A DNA stretch of 6,430 bases from Dehalococcoidia bacterium (lineage in GTDB: Bacteria; Chloroflexota; Dehalococcoidia; Dehalococcoidales; BS750m-G39). This document shows positions 1 through 5,796 of this stretch, piece after piece. The stretch lies in contig JAUWXS010000037.1 of assembly GCA_030616265.1 (NCBI GenBank), positions 1-6,430 on the forward strand. Direction: 5' to 3'. Position 1 is the stretch's first letter, and each line of letters starts with the position of its first letter. The notes beneath the pieces are model-generated. The model did not search any database and had not been told where the DNA came from. It was given only the letters and a program-made list of their open reading frames with translations. Both the position numbers and the translations under genes were made by a program.

Positions 1-608
1 TGGGTATTGACAGCCTGCCGGGGCCAAGTGAGGTGCTGATTATCGCCGACGAGAGCGCCGACCCCGCCTATTGTGCCGCCGACCTTTTAGCACAGGGGGA
101 GCACGACCCCCTAGCTTCAGCCATATTGATAACCGACTCAAGAAAGCTAGCCGACGAGGTGGCTAAAGAGGTAGAGAAGCAGCTAAAGAGCCTGGAACGA
201 CAGGCCATAGCCAGCGAATCACTGCAGAACCAGGGGTTGATAGCCATAGTCACCGATATCAGCGAGGCTATAGAGCTAGCCAACCTCTACGCCCCGGAAC
301 ACCTCTCGCTGATGGTAAAGGACGCCGACGCCTATATCGAACGCATAACTAACGCCGGCTGCATCTTCATCGGGGACAGCTCGACGGTGGTGCTGGGCGA
401 TTATGTGGCCGGTCCGAGCCACGTTATGCCTACCAGCGCTACCGCCCGCTTCAGCTCACCGCTTAATATACTCGATTTCGTCAAGCTCATAAACGTGGTT
501 GATGTGGATAAAGGCGCTCTAGAGAAACTGGCTAAAGCCGCCGCCGTCATCGCCAGAGCCGAAGGACTGGAGGCTCACGCCCGGGCGGTGGAGAAGCGGC
601 TGGAATAA
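1..608 (+). CDS. hisD: Histidinol dehydrogenase, C-terminal part (5' end outside window)
   Basis: HisD catalyses the last two steps of histidine synthesis, NAD-dependent four-electron oxidation of L-histidinol to L-histidine via histidinal, as a zinc-dependent cytosolic homodimer. The reading frame is open from base 3, and its first residues are GIDSLPGPSE, matching the family motif IDxxAGPSE (a Pro here replaces the Ala). About 201 of the usual ~430 residues are present, so the N-terminal half is missing only because of the window edge. The four family zinc ligands are all visible: Gln and His in LLAQGEH (codons at 93 and 102), Asp in GDYVAGP (codon at 399) and the C-terminal His in EGLEAHA (codon at 576). 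The catalytic Glu-His pair is in YAPEHL (297-302). Stop is TAA at 606-608. A promoter for the next unit starts 4 bp after the stop, so hisC need not depend on this transcript. Identification is secure. Confidence 0.97.
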   Translation, partial: GIDSLPGPSEVLIIADESADPAYCAADLLAQGEHDPLASAILITDSRKLADEVAKEVEKQLKSLERQAIASESLQNQGLIAIVTDISEAIELANLYAPEHLSLMVKDADAYIERITNAGCIFIGDSSTVVLGDYVAGPSHVMPTSATARFSSPLNILDFVKLINVVDVDKGALEKLAKAAAVIARAEGLEAHARAVEKRLE

Positions 609-612
609 AATA

Positions 613-642
613 TTGACAAATTATAGTCGCTTATGCTAGAGT
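613..642 (+). promoter_or_regulatory. Predicted sigma-70 type promoter of the hisC leader
   Basis: A perfect -35 box TTGACA (613-618) is followed after 18 bp by TAGAGT (637-642, 4 of 6 consensus bases). The -10 box is preceded by an extended TGC (634-636). Transcription would start near 649-651, at or within about two bases of the leader ATG at 651, giving an essentially leaderless transcript. The box placement is read from sequence; the start site is inferred. Confidence 0.7.
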
Positions 643-650
643 CAGGCGAA

Positions 651-728
651 ATGTTAACCGATACTGCCTTCCACAGCTATTATTACGCCTTCATATTTAC
701 CGGGCGCAGCCGCGCGCTTGGAGGGTAG
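651..728 (+). CDS. Tyr/Phe-rich attenuation leader peptide upstream of hisC
   Basis: This is a 25-codon ORF (ATG 651, TAG 726-728) that lies between the predicted promoter and an intrinsic terminator, too short for normal gene calling. Residues 7-16 read FHSYYYAFIF: three consecutive Tyr codons (678-686), Phe codons at 669, 690 and 696, and a single His codon at 672. The tail is rich in Arg and Gly (TGRSRALGG). Such clustering of one amino-acid family is the hallmark of leader peptides that sense charged tRNA by ribosome stalling, as in the pheA and trp leaders. There is no convincing Shine-Dalgarno sequence: AGGCG at 644-648 would lie upstream of the predicted start site. Leaderless initiation, as reported for rhizobial trpL, is therefore likely. 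The stop codon overlaps RNA segment 2 of the attenuator, the expected geometry. The main alternative is a chance ORF, but the match with the RNA folding scheme argues against that. Confidence 0.8.
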   Translation: MLTDTAFHSYYYAFIFTGRSRALGG

Positions 729-807
729 TATACGAGAATAAAAGCCGAACAATAAAAAATCCCAAAACTCGATCAGAACCCTCCAGGCGGAGGGAATTTT
801 ATTTATT
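666..807 (+). promoter_or_regulatory. Four-segment transcription attenuator controlling hisC
   Basis: Mutually exclusive RNA pairings can be drawn by hand. Segment 1 (666-673, GCCTTCCA) pairs with 719-726 (TGGAGGGT): 8 bp with two G-U pairs. Segment 2 (715-726, CGCTTGGAGGGT) pairs with segment 3 (778-789, ACCCTCCAGGCG): 12 contiguous bp with one G-U, the antiterminator. Segment 3 also pairs with segment 4 (779-784 with 789-794) to form the terminator. A ribosome stalled on the Tyr codons (678-686) would mask segment 1, free segment 2 and allow 2:3 pairing, hence readthrough into hisC. A ribosome that reaches the stop codon (726-728) masks segment 2 and lets the terminator form. Without translation, 1:2 and 3:4 form and transcription ends. 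Expected logic: hisC expression rises when charged tRNA-Tyr (and possibly tRNA-Phe) is scarce. The pairings are seen in the sequence; the mechanism is inferred from known amino-acid operon leaders. Confidence 0.78.
779..807 (+). terminator. Intrinsic terminator (attenuator) before hisC
   Basis: A perfect 6-bp GC-rich stem CCCTCC/GGAGGG (779-784 with 789-794) closes a four-base loop AGGC. It is followed by AA and the T-rich tract TTTTATTTATT (797-807). It sits about 28 bp before the hisC start, so it can only act as a regulated terminator of the leader transcript. Its 5' arm is fully contained in the competing antiterminator. Confidence 0.8.
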
Positions 808-820
808 AGGGATATAGAAA

Positions 821-825
821 GGGAG
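821..825 (+). promoter_or_regulatory. Ribosome binding site deciding the hisC start
   Basis: GGGAG directly abuts the first in-frame ATG (826), leaving no spacer, but lies 9 nt before the second ATG (835), a workable distance. This favours 835 as the start. No other good site is seen upstream. Confidence 0.6.
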
Positions 826-834
826 ATGAAAGGA

Positions 835-1932
835 ATGTCTGAAGAAGGAATAACCAAGCTAATACGGTCGGACCTGGCTGCCTTTGGCGGTTATGTCCCC
901 AGCAAGGCGCCGGAGATACTGTCGGATAAGGTCAAGGTGCCCATAAACGGCATCACCAAGCTGGATGCCAATGAGAACCTCTACGGCTGTTCGCCCAAGG
1001 TAAACGAAGCTCTGGGCAGCTACCCCTACTTCAATATCTACCCCGACGCCAGCCAAACCGAGCTGAGGCAGCTGCTCCAGGGCTATACCGGCGTCGGCTC
1101 CGAGCATATTATCGTCGGCAGCGGCAGCGACCAGCTAATAGACCTTCTTATACGCCTCTTTGTCGGCCCCGGAGACGAGGTGATAAACTGCGTGCCTACC
1201 TCTGATATCTTCCGCTTTAGCACCATGCTCTGCAACGGCAAGCTGGTCGAGGTGCCGAGAGACGAAGATTACCGTGTCAATGTAAGCGCGGTCAAGAAAG
1301 CCATCACCAAAAAGACCAAGATGATACTGCTGGCTAACCCCAATAACCCCACCGGAACCCCCACCCCCAAGCAGGACATACTGGAGCTGATAGATACCGG
1401 GTTGCCGGTACTGGCCGACGAAGCCTATGTCGAGTTCAGCGGGGAAACGGTTACCCCCCTCGTCCCCAAGTATGATAATTTGCTGGTCTTAAGGACCTTC
1501 AGTAAATGGGCGGGGCTGGCCGGCTTAAGGGTCGGCTATGGCATTCTCCCTCCCCAGATTGCCGGCTTCCTGCTGAGAATCAAGCTGCCCTACAACGTGA
1601 ACATCGCCGCCCAGGTGGCGGTGCGGGAGTCACTGAAAGACATTGACTACCTGCTCGGTAAGGTAAAGGTTATAGTCGTCGAAAGGGAAAGGCTGTTTAA
1701 CGAGCTGAGCAAGCTGGAATGGTTGAAACCCTTTCCCTCTCAAGCCAACTTTATCTTCTGCCATGTGCTCAACGGCAAAGCCGCCAAAATACAGCAGGAA
1801 CTGGAGAGCCGGGGGATATTAATCCGTCACTTCGACATACCGCTGCTGCAAAACTCCCTTCGCATCAGCGTGGGTAGACCCGACCACACCGACGCCCTGA
1901 TTAAAGCCCTGAAAGAGGTTGGGGGAGGTTAA
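835..1932 (+). CDS. hisC: Histidinol-phosphate aminotransferase (possible aromatic aminotransferase)
   Basis: This PLP-dependent fold-type I aminotransferase interconverts imidazole-acetol phosphate plus glutamate with histidinol phosphate plus 2-oxoglutarate. It has 365 residues from the ATG at 835, normal for HisC; an ATG at 826 would add three residues but has no SD spacing. Motifs in order (numbered from 835) are: LDANENLYG near 44-51 (family NENPYG, with Leu for Pro), YPDAS at 69-73, GSGSDQLID at 95-103, NPNNPTG at 168-174, ADEAYVEF at 194-201 with the PLP-contacting Asp195 and Tyr198, RTFSKWAGLAGLRVGY at 220-235 with the Schiff-base Lys224, and the C-terminal substrate-binding LRISVGRP. 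The PTSDIFRF stretch near 121-128 lacks the tyrosine common in HisC PT-motif regions. Expression appears to be controlled by a Tyr/Phe leader attenuator rather than a His-rich one. HisC enzymes can also transaminate phenylpyruvate and hydroxyphenylpyruvate (known in B. subtilis), so a second role in Tyr/Phe synthesis is inferred. Confidence 0.95.
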   Translation: MSEEGITKLIRSDLAAFGGYVPSKAPEILSDKVKVPINGITKLDANENLYGCSPKVNEALGSYPYFNIYPDASQTELRQLLQGYTGVGSEHIIVGSGSDQLIDLLIRLFVGPGDEVINCVPTSDIFRFSTMLCNGKLVEVPRDEDYRVNVSAVKKAITKKTKMILLANPNNPTGTPTPKQDILELIDTGLPVLADEAYVEFSGETVTPLVPKYDNLLVLRTFSKWAGLAGLRVGYGILPPQIAGFLLRIKLPYNVNIAAQVAVRESLKDIDYLLGKVKVIVVERERLFNELSKLEWLKPFPSQANFIFCHVLNGKAAKIQQELESRGILIRHFDIPLLQNSLRISVGRPDHTDALIKALKEVGGG

Positions 1933-1937
1933 TAAAC

Positions 1938-1993
1938 GACCCGAAATGTGTTAAACTGGGGTCAAAGACTCTTTGAGTCGAAGACTCTTCGAG
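1938..1993 (+). repeat. Inverted and direct repeats with alternative hairpins in the hisC-hisB gap
   Basis: AAGACTCTTTGAG (1965-1977) is repeated as AAGACTCTTCGAG (1981-1993), 16 nt apart with one mismatch. The repeats create overlapping hairpins: GACTC-TTT-GAGTC (1967-1979), GAGTC-GAA-GACTC (1975-1987) and CGAAG-ACT-CTTCG (1979-1991). A further GACCC (1938-1942) can pair with GGGTC (1959-1963). There is no T-tract, so this is not an intrinsic terminator. The last hairpin ends at the edge of the hisB SD (GAGGTGGAG, 1991-1999), so control of hisB translation or mRNA processing is possible but unproven. Confidence 0.6.
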
Positions 1994-2003
1994 GTGGAGA
2001 GCG

Positions 2004-2597
2004 ATGAAGAAGCCAAGGGCAGCTACTATTAAAAGAGAGACTAAAGAGACCAAAATCAACCTGGAGCTGAATCTTGACGGCAGCGGCCAGTGGCAGATCA
2101 GCACCGGGCTCAAGACGTTTGACCACCTGCTGTCGCAGCTGGCTCAACACGGCCGGTTCGACCTCAAGATTTCAGCCACTGGCGACGACCAGCACCATCT
2201 GGCTGAGGATGTCGCCATCTGTCTGGGCAAAGCCCTGGGTGAAGCGCTGGGAGAGAAAAGGAGCATTATCAGGATGGGCGATGCTGCCGTGCCTATGGAT
2301 GATGCCCTGGCAGCGGTGACGGTGGACATCAGCGGGCGGGGATATACCGTGCTCGAGCTGCCCTTTACCGATAATGATATGACCGGCTTTGCCACCGACC
2401 TTATCCGCCACTTTCTTGAGTCTCTGGCCACCGAAGCCAGGCTCAATCTCCATGCCCGTATTCTATACGGCAAAAACGACCATCACAAAGCGGAAGCCCT
2501 GTTCAAAGCCCTGGGCCGAGCCCTGGATAGCGCCACCAGAGTCGACGAGCGGCTTTCGGGTGAACTGCCTACCACCAAGGGTCTACTGGAGGATTAG
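2004..2597 (+). CDS. hisB: Imidazoleglycerol-phosphate dehydratase
   Basis: HisB (IGPD) dehydrates imidazoleglycerol phosphate to imidazole-acetol phosphate, the substrate of HisC encoded just upstream. The 197 residues are the usual size of the monofunctional enzyme; the histidinol-phosphatase domain fused in enterobacterial HisB is absent, so another protein must dephosphorylate histidinol phosphate. Family landmarks are RETKETKI at 11-18, LDGSGQWQISTG at 24-35, FDHLLSQLAQHG at 39-50, the manganese-binding HHLAED at 64-69, PMDDALAAVTVDISGRGY at 97-114, RHFLES at 135-140, the second metal site NDHHKAEALFKA at 158-169, and the closing PTTKG at 189-193. The two-manganese site histidines and glutamates are intact. 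The start ATG has an SD GGAG at 1996-1999. It is probably cotranscribed with hisC and so also under the upstream attenuator. It ends 27 bp from a convergent gene. Confidence 0.97.
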   Translation: MKKPRAATIKRETKETKINLELNLDGSGQWQISTGLKTFDHLLSQLAQHGRFDLKISATGDDQHHLAEDVAICLGKALGEALGEKRSIIRMGDAAVPMDDALAAVTVDISGRGYTVLELPFTDNDMTGFATDLIRHFLESLATEARLNLHARILYGKNDHHKAEALFKALGRALDSATRVDERLSGELPTTKGLLED

Positions 2598-2624
2598 CCT
2601 TGAGCGTCCTCAGCCCGATTAAAA

Positions 2625-2939
2625 TCAGAGCGGAAAACTAGAGCTTTCCCAGAAGCTGTCCCAGTCCTCTTTAGCTATGCCAAGCCCGGAAAGCACCTTG
2701 GCCGGTATCGGGTAAGAGACGGCGTTCTCCCTCTCCAGCTTCTTAACATGCCGAGCCATAACAAAGGTCAGGGTCTTTATGTGCTCATAGCTCATCCGAA
2801 TCCTAGCCACCGTCTCCGGAGTCTTGCCCGGGCCAGGCTCAGGGGGGCTCTCGGCAAAGTTAATCACCACACCGTAGGGTCCGCCGGCAATCATGAAGTG
2901 GTCTGAATAGTACTCGGGGACTTCCTTCTCTTCAGGCAT
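2625..2939 (-). CDS. DUF3467-like small protein, last gene of the pur cluster
   Basis: This 104-residue protein has no signal peptide or membrane segment. Its N-terminal half (EYYSDHFMIAGGPYGVVINF, about 9-28) followed by VARIRMSYEHIKTLTFVMARHVKKLE (about 44-69) resembles DUF3467, a small uncharacterised family of bacteria and archaea. DUF3467 proteins share a beta-rich start and a RIxxSxEHxKxL helix. The remaining ~35 residues (SYPIPAKVLSGLGIAKEDWDSFWES region) go beyond the part I recognise and are acidic and Trp-containing. It starts 29 nt after the purC stop, with a strong SD (AGGAGAG) inside that gap, and is therefore probably cotranscribed with purCBE. No function is known to me; the position suggests only coexpression with purine synthesis. 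The coding call is strong and the family call moderate. Confidence 0.82.
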   Translation of the reverse strand: MPEEKEVPEYYSDHFMIAGGPYGVVINFAESPPEPGPGKTPETVARIRMSYEHIKTLTFVMARHVKKLERENAVSYPIPAKVLSGLGIAKEDWDSFWESSSFPL

Positions 2940-2968
2940 ATTTCTCTCCTGTTGCCAAAATTGAGGGC

Positions 2969-3889
2969 TTAATTGCTCAGTTTGTTGCCAGTCAGCCTCT
3001 CGTAAGCCCGCTCGTATCTCCCGGCAGTAGCCTCAATAACCTCCGGGGGGAGCATTGGGGCGGGGGGCTTCTTATCCCACCTCGACTGGGCGAGCCAGTC
3101 TCTTACCGGCTGCTTATCAAAGCTGGGCTGGGACTGACCGACCTTATACAGCTCGACATCCCATATCCGCGATGAGTCGGGTGTTAATAGCTCATCAATG
3201 ATGATCAGCTTATCACCATCCAGGCCGAACTCGAACTTGGTGTCGGCCATGATAATGCCCCTGGATATGGCATAGCCCCGGGCGTAGTTATAGATGGACA
3301 GGCTCTTCTCCTCCAGCTCATCGGCTATATGCGCACCGACTAATTTCTTCATCTCGTCCCTGGACAGCGGCAGGTCGTGGCCGGTTTCCGCCTTGGTGGT
3401 GGGGGTGAATAAGGGCTGGGGCAACTCCTGGCTCTCTTTCAATCCCCTGTCAACACGTAAGCCAGAGATAGTGCCGTGCTGCTGGTATTCCTCCCAGGCT
3501 GAGCCGGCAAGATAGCCGCGCACCACGCATTCGACCATAAGACGCTTGACCTTTTTAACCACCATGGACCGCCCCGCCAGGTAAGGGGGAGGAACAAAAC
3601 GGCTGCCGGCGGGAAGATAAGCATCAAGAGAGCTGACATCATCAATGGGTTCTATCATGTGGTTGGGCATCAGGTCTCTAGTCTGGTTGAACCAGAAGGC
3701 GGAGAGCTTATTCAGCACCAGGCCCTTATTGGGAATGCCGCAGGGCAGGACAACGTCAAAGGCCGAGATGCGGTCGGTGGCGATAATTAGCAAGTGTTCG
3801 CCCAGCTCATAGCTATCGCGCACCTTACCCTTAACAAAGAGGGGCAGGGGCAGGTCTGTATTGAGCAAAACCGATTGATTAATGCTCAT
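2969..3889 (-). CDS. purC: Phosphoribosylaminoimidazole-succinocarboxamide synthase (SAICAR synthetase)
   Basis: PurC joins aspartate to CAIR using ATP to make SAICAR. The 306-residue form resembles the longer, yeast Ade1-like version rather than the ~237-residue E. coli type. Landmarks are the nucleotide-binding GKVRDSYE (21-28), ATDRISAFD (37-45), NKGLVLNKLSAFWF, signature LMVECVVRGYLAGS (117-130), TPTTKAETGHD (162-172), signature MADTKFEFG (214-222) and DELLTPDSSRIW (232-243). The frame stays open 17 codons further upstream, inside purB, but those residues do not look like PurC. The chosen ATG (3889-3887) overlaps the purB stop by one base (TAATG). No good SD precedes it, so translation is probably coupled to purB termination. 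The product SAICAR is the substrate of PurB, the gene just upstream. Confidence 0.96.
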   Translation of the reverse strand: MSINQSVLLNTDLPLPLFVKGKVRDSYELGEHLLIIATDRISAFDVVLPCGIPNKGLVLNKLSAFWFNQTRDLMPNHMIEPIDDVSSLDAYLPAGSRFVPPPYLAGRSMVVKKVKRLMVECVVRGYLAGSAWEEYQQHGTISGLRVDRGLKESQELPQPLFTPTTKAETGHDLPLSRDEMKKLVGAHIADELEEKSLSIYNYARGYAISRGIIMADTKFEFGLDGDKLIIIDELLTPDSSRIWDVELYKVGQSQPSFDKQPVRDWLAQSRWDKKPPAPMLPPEVIEATAGRYERAYERLTGNKLSN

Positions 3890-5238
3890 TATATTGCTCT
3901 GGGAGCAAAGTCGGAAGGCCCGGCTATACCCCCTTGCCACTGAGACTCGGTCAGGCCTAAGCGCCCGAAGATATCATCTATATAACGCAGGTAGTACTGC
4001 TCGTCAAACAATGGCTCAAGCTCATCTACCGGCAGGACGGCAGTAACCTCGGCGTCGGCCTTGAGCAAAGTCAGGAAGTTTCTACTCCCCTTCCATGCCT
4101 TCATGGCGTTGCGCTGCACCATCTTATAGGCTTCTTGACGGCTCAAGCCCTTATCGATAAGGGCCAGCATCACCCGCTGCGAGAAGATTAAGCCCTTGGT
4201 AAGTCCCATGTCCCGCTTCATCTTCTGGGGGTAGACCACCAGCCCCTTCATTACCGAGGTGAAAATAGCCAGGGAGTAGTCCAGTATCAGGCAGGAGTCG
4301 GGCAGGATAATGCGCTCGGCGGAGGAATGGCTGATATCACGCTCGTGCCAGAGGGCGATATTCTCCATAGAGGTCAGGGCGTAGCCCCGCACCAGCCGGG
4401 CTATGCCGCAGACTCGCTCGCAAAGCTCGGGGTTGCGCTTATGGGGCATAGCCGAAGAGCCGGTCTGGCCGGCGGCAAAGGGTTCTTCCACCTCCCTGGT
4501 TTCGGTCTTCTGCAGCCCCCGGATTTCGGTGGCAAATTTCTCCAGCGAGCTGGCGACTATGGCTAAGGTGGTCACGAACTGAGCGTGGCGGTCGCGCTGC
4601 AGGACCTGGCTGGAAATAGGGGCCGCAACCAGACCCAGTTTGGCGCAGGCCTTCTCTTCAAGCTCGGGAGACAGGGTGGCGTAGGTGCCCACGGCTCCTG
4701 AAATCTTGCCCACGGCGATTACTTTTTCGGCATCAGCCAGTCTCTGTAGATTGCGCCTCATCTCCTCGACCCACAGCGCCAGCTTAAAGCCAAAGGAAAT
4801 CGGCTCGGCATGGACGCCGTGGCTGCGACCAATCATAGCCGTATATCTGTGCTTTATTGCCTGCCGCGCCAGTACCGTGATGAGCTCTTTTATATCCTGG
4901 CTCAGTATTTCAGCCGCCTCAAGCAGCTGCAGGCTGAGGGCGGTATCGATGACATCGGAGGAGGTAAGACCAAGGTGGATAAAGCGTGATTCCTCCCCCA
5001 GGCTTTCGGATACGGAGCCTAAAAAGGCGGTTACATCATGGTGGGTCTCTTTTAGAATCTCCTCCATGCGCTTGAGATTGACCCGCGCCAGCTTTATCTT
5101 GGACAGGTCTTCCCGAGGAATGACACCCAGCTCCGCCCACGCCTCGCAGACGGCAATCTCCACCTGGAGCCACTTGGCGAACTTATTCTCGTCCGACCAT
5201 ACTCTTTTCATCCGGGGCCTGGAATAGCGCTCAATCAT
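3889..5238 (-). CDS. purB: Adenylosuccinate lyase
   Basis: PurB is a fumarase/aspartase-superfamily homotetramer that removes fumarate twice: from SAICAR to give AICAR, and from adenylosuccinate to give AMP. Visible landmarks in the 449 residues are HHDVTAFLGSVSE at 66-78, FIHLGLTSSDVIDTAL at 86-101, GRSHGVHAEPISFG at 137-150 with the catalytic His pair region, KISGAVGTYA at 178-187, QRDRHAQF at 214-221, and the superfamily signature GSSAMPHKRNP at 260-270 with the catalytic-loop serine. The start has a strong SD, AAGGAG, seven bases upstream. The C-terminus carries about 18 residues (SQWQGGIAGPSDFAPRAI region) beyond the usual ~431-residue family end, and its stop overlaps the purC start. 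It sits between purE and purC. Confidence 0.97.
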   Translation of the reverse strand: MIERYSRPRMKRVWSDENKFAKWLQVEIAVCEAWAELGVIPREDLSKIKLARVNLKRMEEILKETHHDVTAFLGSVSESLGEESRFIHLGLTSSDVIDTALSLQLLEAAEILSQDIKELITVLARQAIKHRYTAMIGRSHGVHAEPISFGFKLALWVEEMRRNLQRLADAEKVIAVGKISGAVGTYATLSPELEEKACAKLGLVAAPISSQVLQRDRHAQFVTTLAIVASSLEKFATEIRGLQKTETREVEEPFAAGQTGSSAMPHKRNPELCERVCGIARLVRGYALTSMENIALWHERDISHSSAERIILPDSCLILDYSLAIFTSVMKGLVVYPQKMKRDMGLTKGLIFSQRVMLALIDKGLSRQEAYKMVQRNAMKAWKGSRNFLTLLKADAEVTAVLPVDELEPLFDEQYYLRYIDDIFGRLGLTESQWQGGIAGPSDFAPRAI

Positions 5239-5250
5239 TTGTCGTCTCCT

Positions 5251-5271
5251 TGAGGTTATTTATCAACCTCA
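5251..5271 (-). repeat. Small hairpin abutting the purB ribosome binding site
   Basis: On the minus-strand mRNA, TGAGGTT pairs with AACCTCA (5265-5271 with 5251-5257): 7 bp around a 7-nt A/T-rich loop. The 3' arm runs directly into the purB SD (AAGGAG, 5251-5246). There is no U-tract, so it is not a terminator. It may stabilise mRNA or tune purB translation; this is speculative. Confidence 0.45.
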
Positions 5272-5292
5272 TCCCCTTCCATCTACCCCTAG

Positions 5293-5760
5293 TTAAGAAC
5301 CCTTATCTCCCTTTAGCTTGCTACGGTAATTTTCGTAGGCTTTTCTTATTTTATCATGCTTTATACCCAGGATTTCGGCGGTCAGGTAAGCGGCGTTCTT
5401 GGCGCCGGCGCTGCCGATAGCTACGGCGGCTACGGGTATACCCGCGGGCATCTGGACTATGGAGTAGAGGGCATCAACCCCTTTCAGTTCGCCGCTGGCG
5501 ATGGGCACGCCGATGACGGGCAGTGTAGTCCAGCTGGCCAGGACTCCAGGCAGGTGCGCCGCCCCACCCGCCGCCGCGATTATTACCTCAAGGCCACGCT
5601 CCCGTGCCGAGAGGGCATATTCTCGCGCCTTTTCCGGGGTGCGGTGGGCCGATATAACATTAACCTCGTGCTCAATGCCAAGGGCATCTAAGATATCCAG
5701 CGTCGGCTTGATGGCTTCGGCATCTGACTTGGAACCCATAACGACGGCTACTAGCGGCAT
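5293..5760 (-). CDS. purE: N5-carboxyaminoimidazole ribonucleotide mutase (PurE, class I)
   Basis: PurE moves the carboxyl group of N5-CAIR to C4, giving CAIR, the substrate of PurC. The 155 residues are typical for the small octameric enzyme. Motifs are MGSKSD at 8-13 (phosphate loop), SAHRTP at 37-42 with the catalytic His39 (equivalent to E. coli His45), AGGAAHLPGV at 64-73, and YSIVQMPAGIPVAAVAIG at 99-116. The wording AAHLPG and SIVQMPxGIPV matches class I bacterial enzymes, which need PurK to make N5-CAIR; no purK lies in this window. The ATG has a strong SD (GGGAGG) about nine bases upstream. The 82-bp gap to purD holds an AT-rich palindrome and a possible internal promoter. The gap to purB is 54 bp. 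Confidence 0.97.
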   Translation of the reverse strand: MPLVAVVMGSKSDAEAIKPTLDILDALGIEHEVNVISAHRTPEKAREYALSARERGLEVIIAAAGGAAHLPGVLASWTTLPVIGVPIASGELKGVDALYSIVQMPAGIPVAAVAIGSAGAKNAAYLTAEILGIKHDKIRKAYENYRSKLKGDKGS

Positions 5761-5796
5761 TTTTATCTACCTCCCTCAAGGGCGATGGAGAACACT

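Noticed and set aside
718..740. Resemblance of GGGTAGTATACGAG to the T-box core GGGTGGTACCGCG
   Set aside because: The match is partial, only about 70 nt separate it from the predicted start site, no stem I or specifier loop is visible, and the leader-peptide attenuator explains the same bases better.
826..834. First in-frame ATG as hisC start
   Set aside because: The SD GGGAG directly touches this ATG, leaving no spacer, while the ATG at 835 has a usable 9-nt spacing. The difference is only three residues and is not fully settled.
654..857. 67-codon minus-strand ORF in the hisD-hisC gap
   Set aside because: It lies antisense to the leader, terminator and hisC start, has no recognisable protein features, and is explained as a chance frame.
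2144..2473. Minus-strand ORFs and the +1 frame ORFs inside hisB
   Set aside because: They overlap a complete hisB with intact motifs and have no features of their own.
3890..3940. 17-residue N-terminal extension of PurC from an upstream ATG
   Set aside because: It would overlap purB by about 50 bp and its residues do not resemble PurC; the ATG overlapping the purB stop gives a typical N-terminus.
4685..5227. 180-codon plus-strand ORF
   Set aside because: It is fully antisense to well-conserved purB sequence, is Ser/Arg-rich as expected of a shadow frame, and resembles no known protein.
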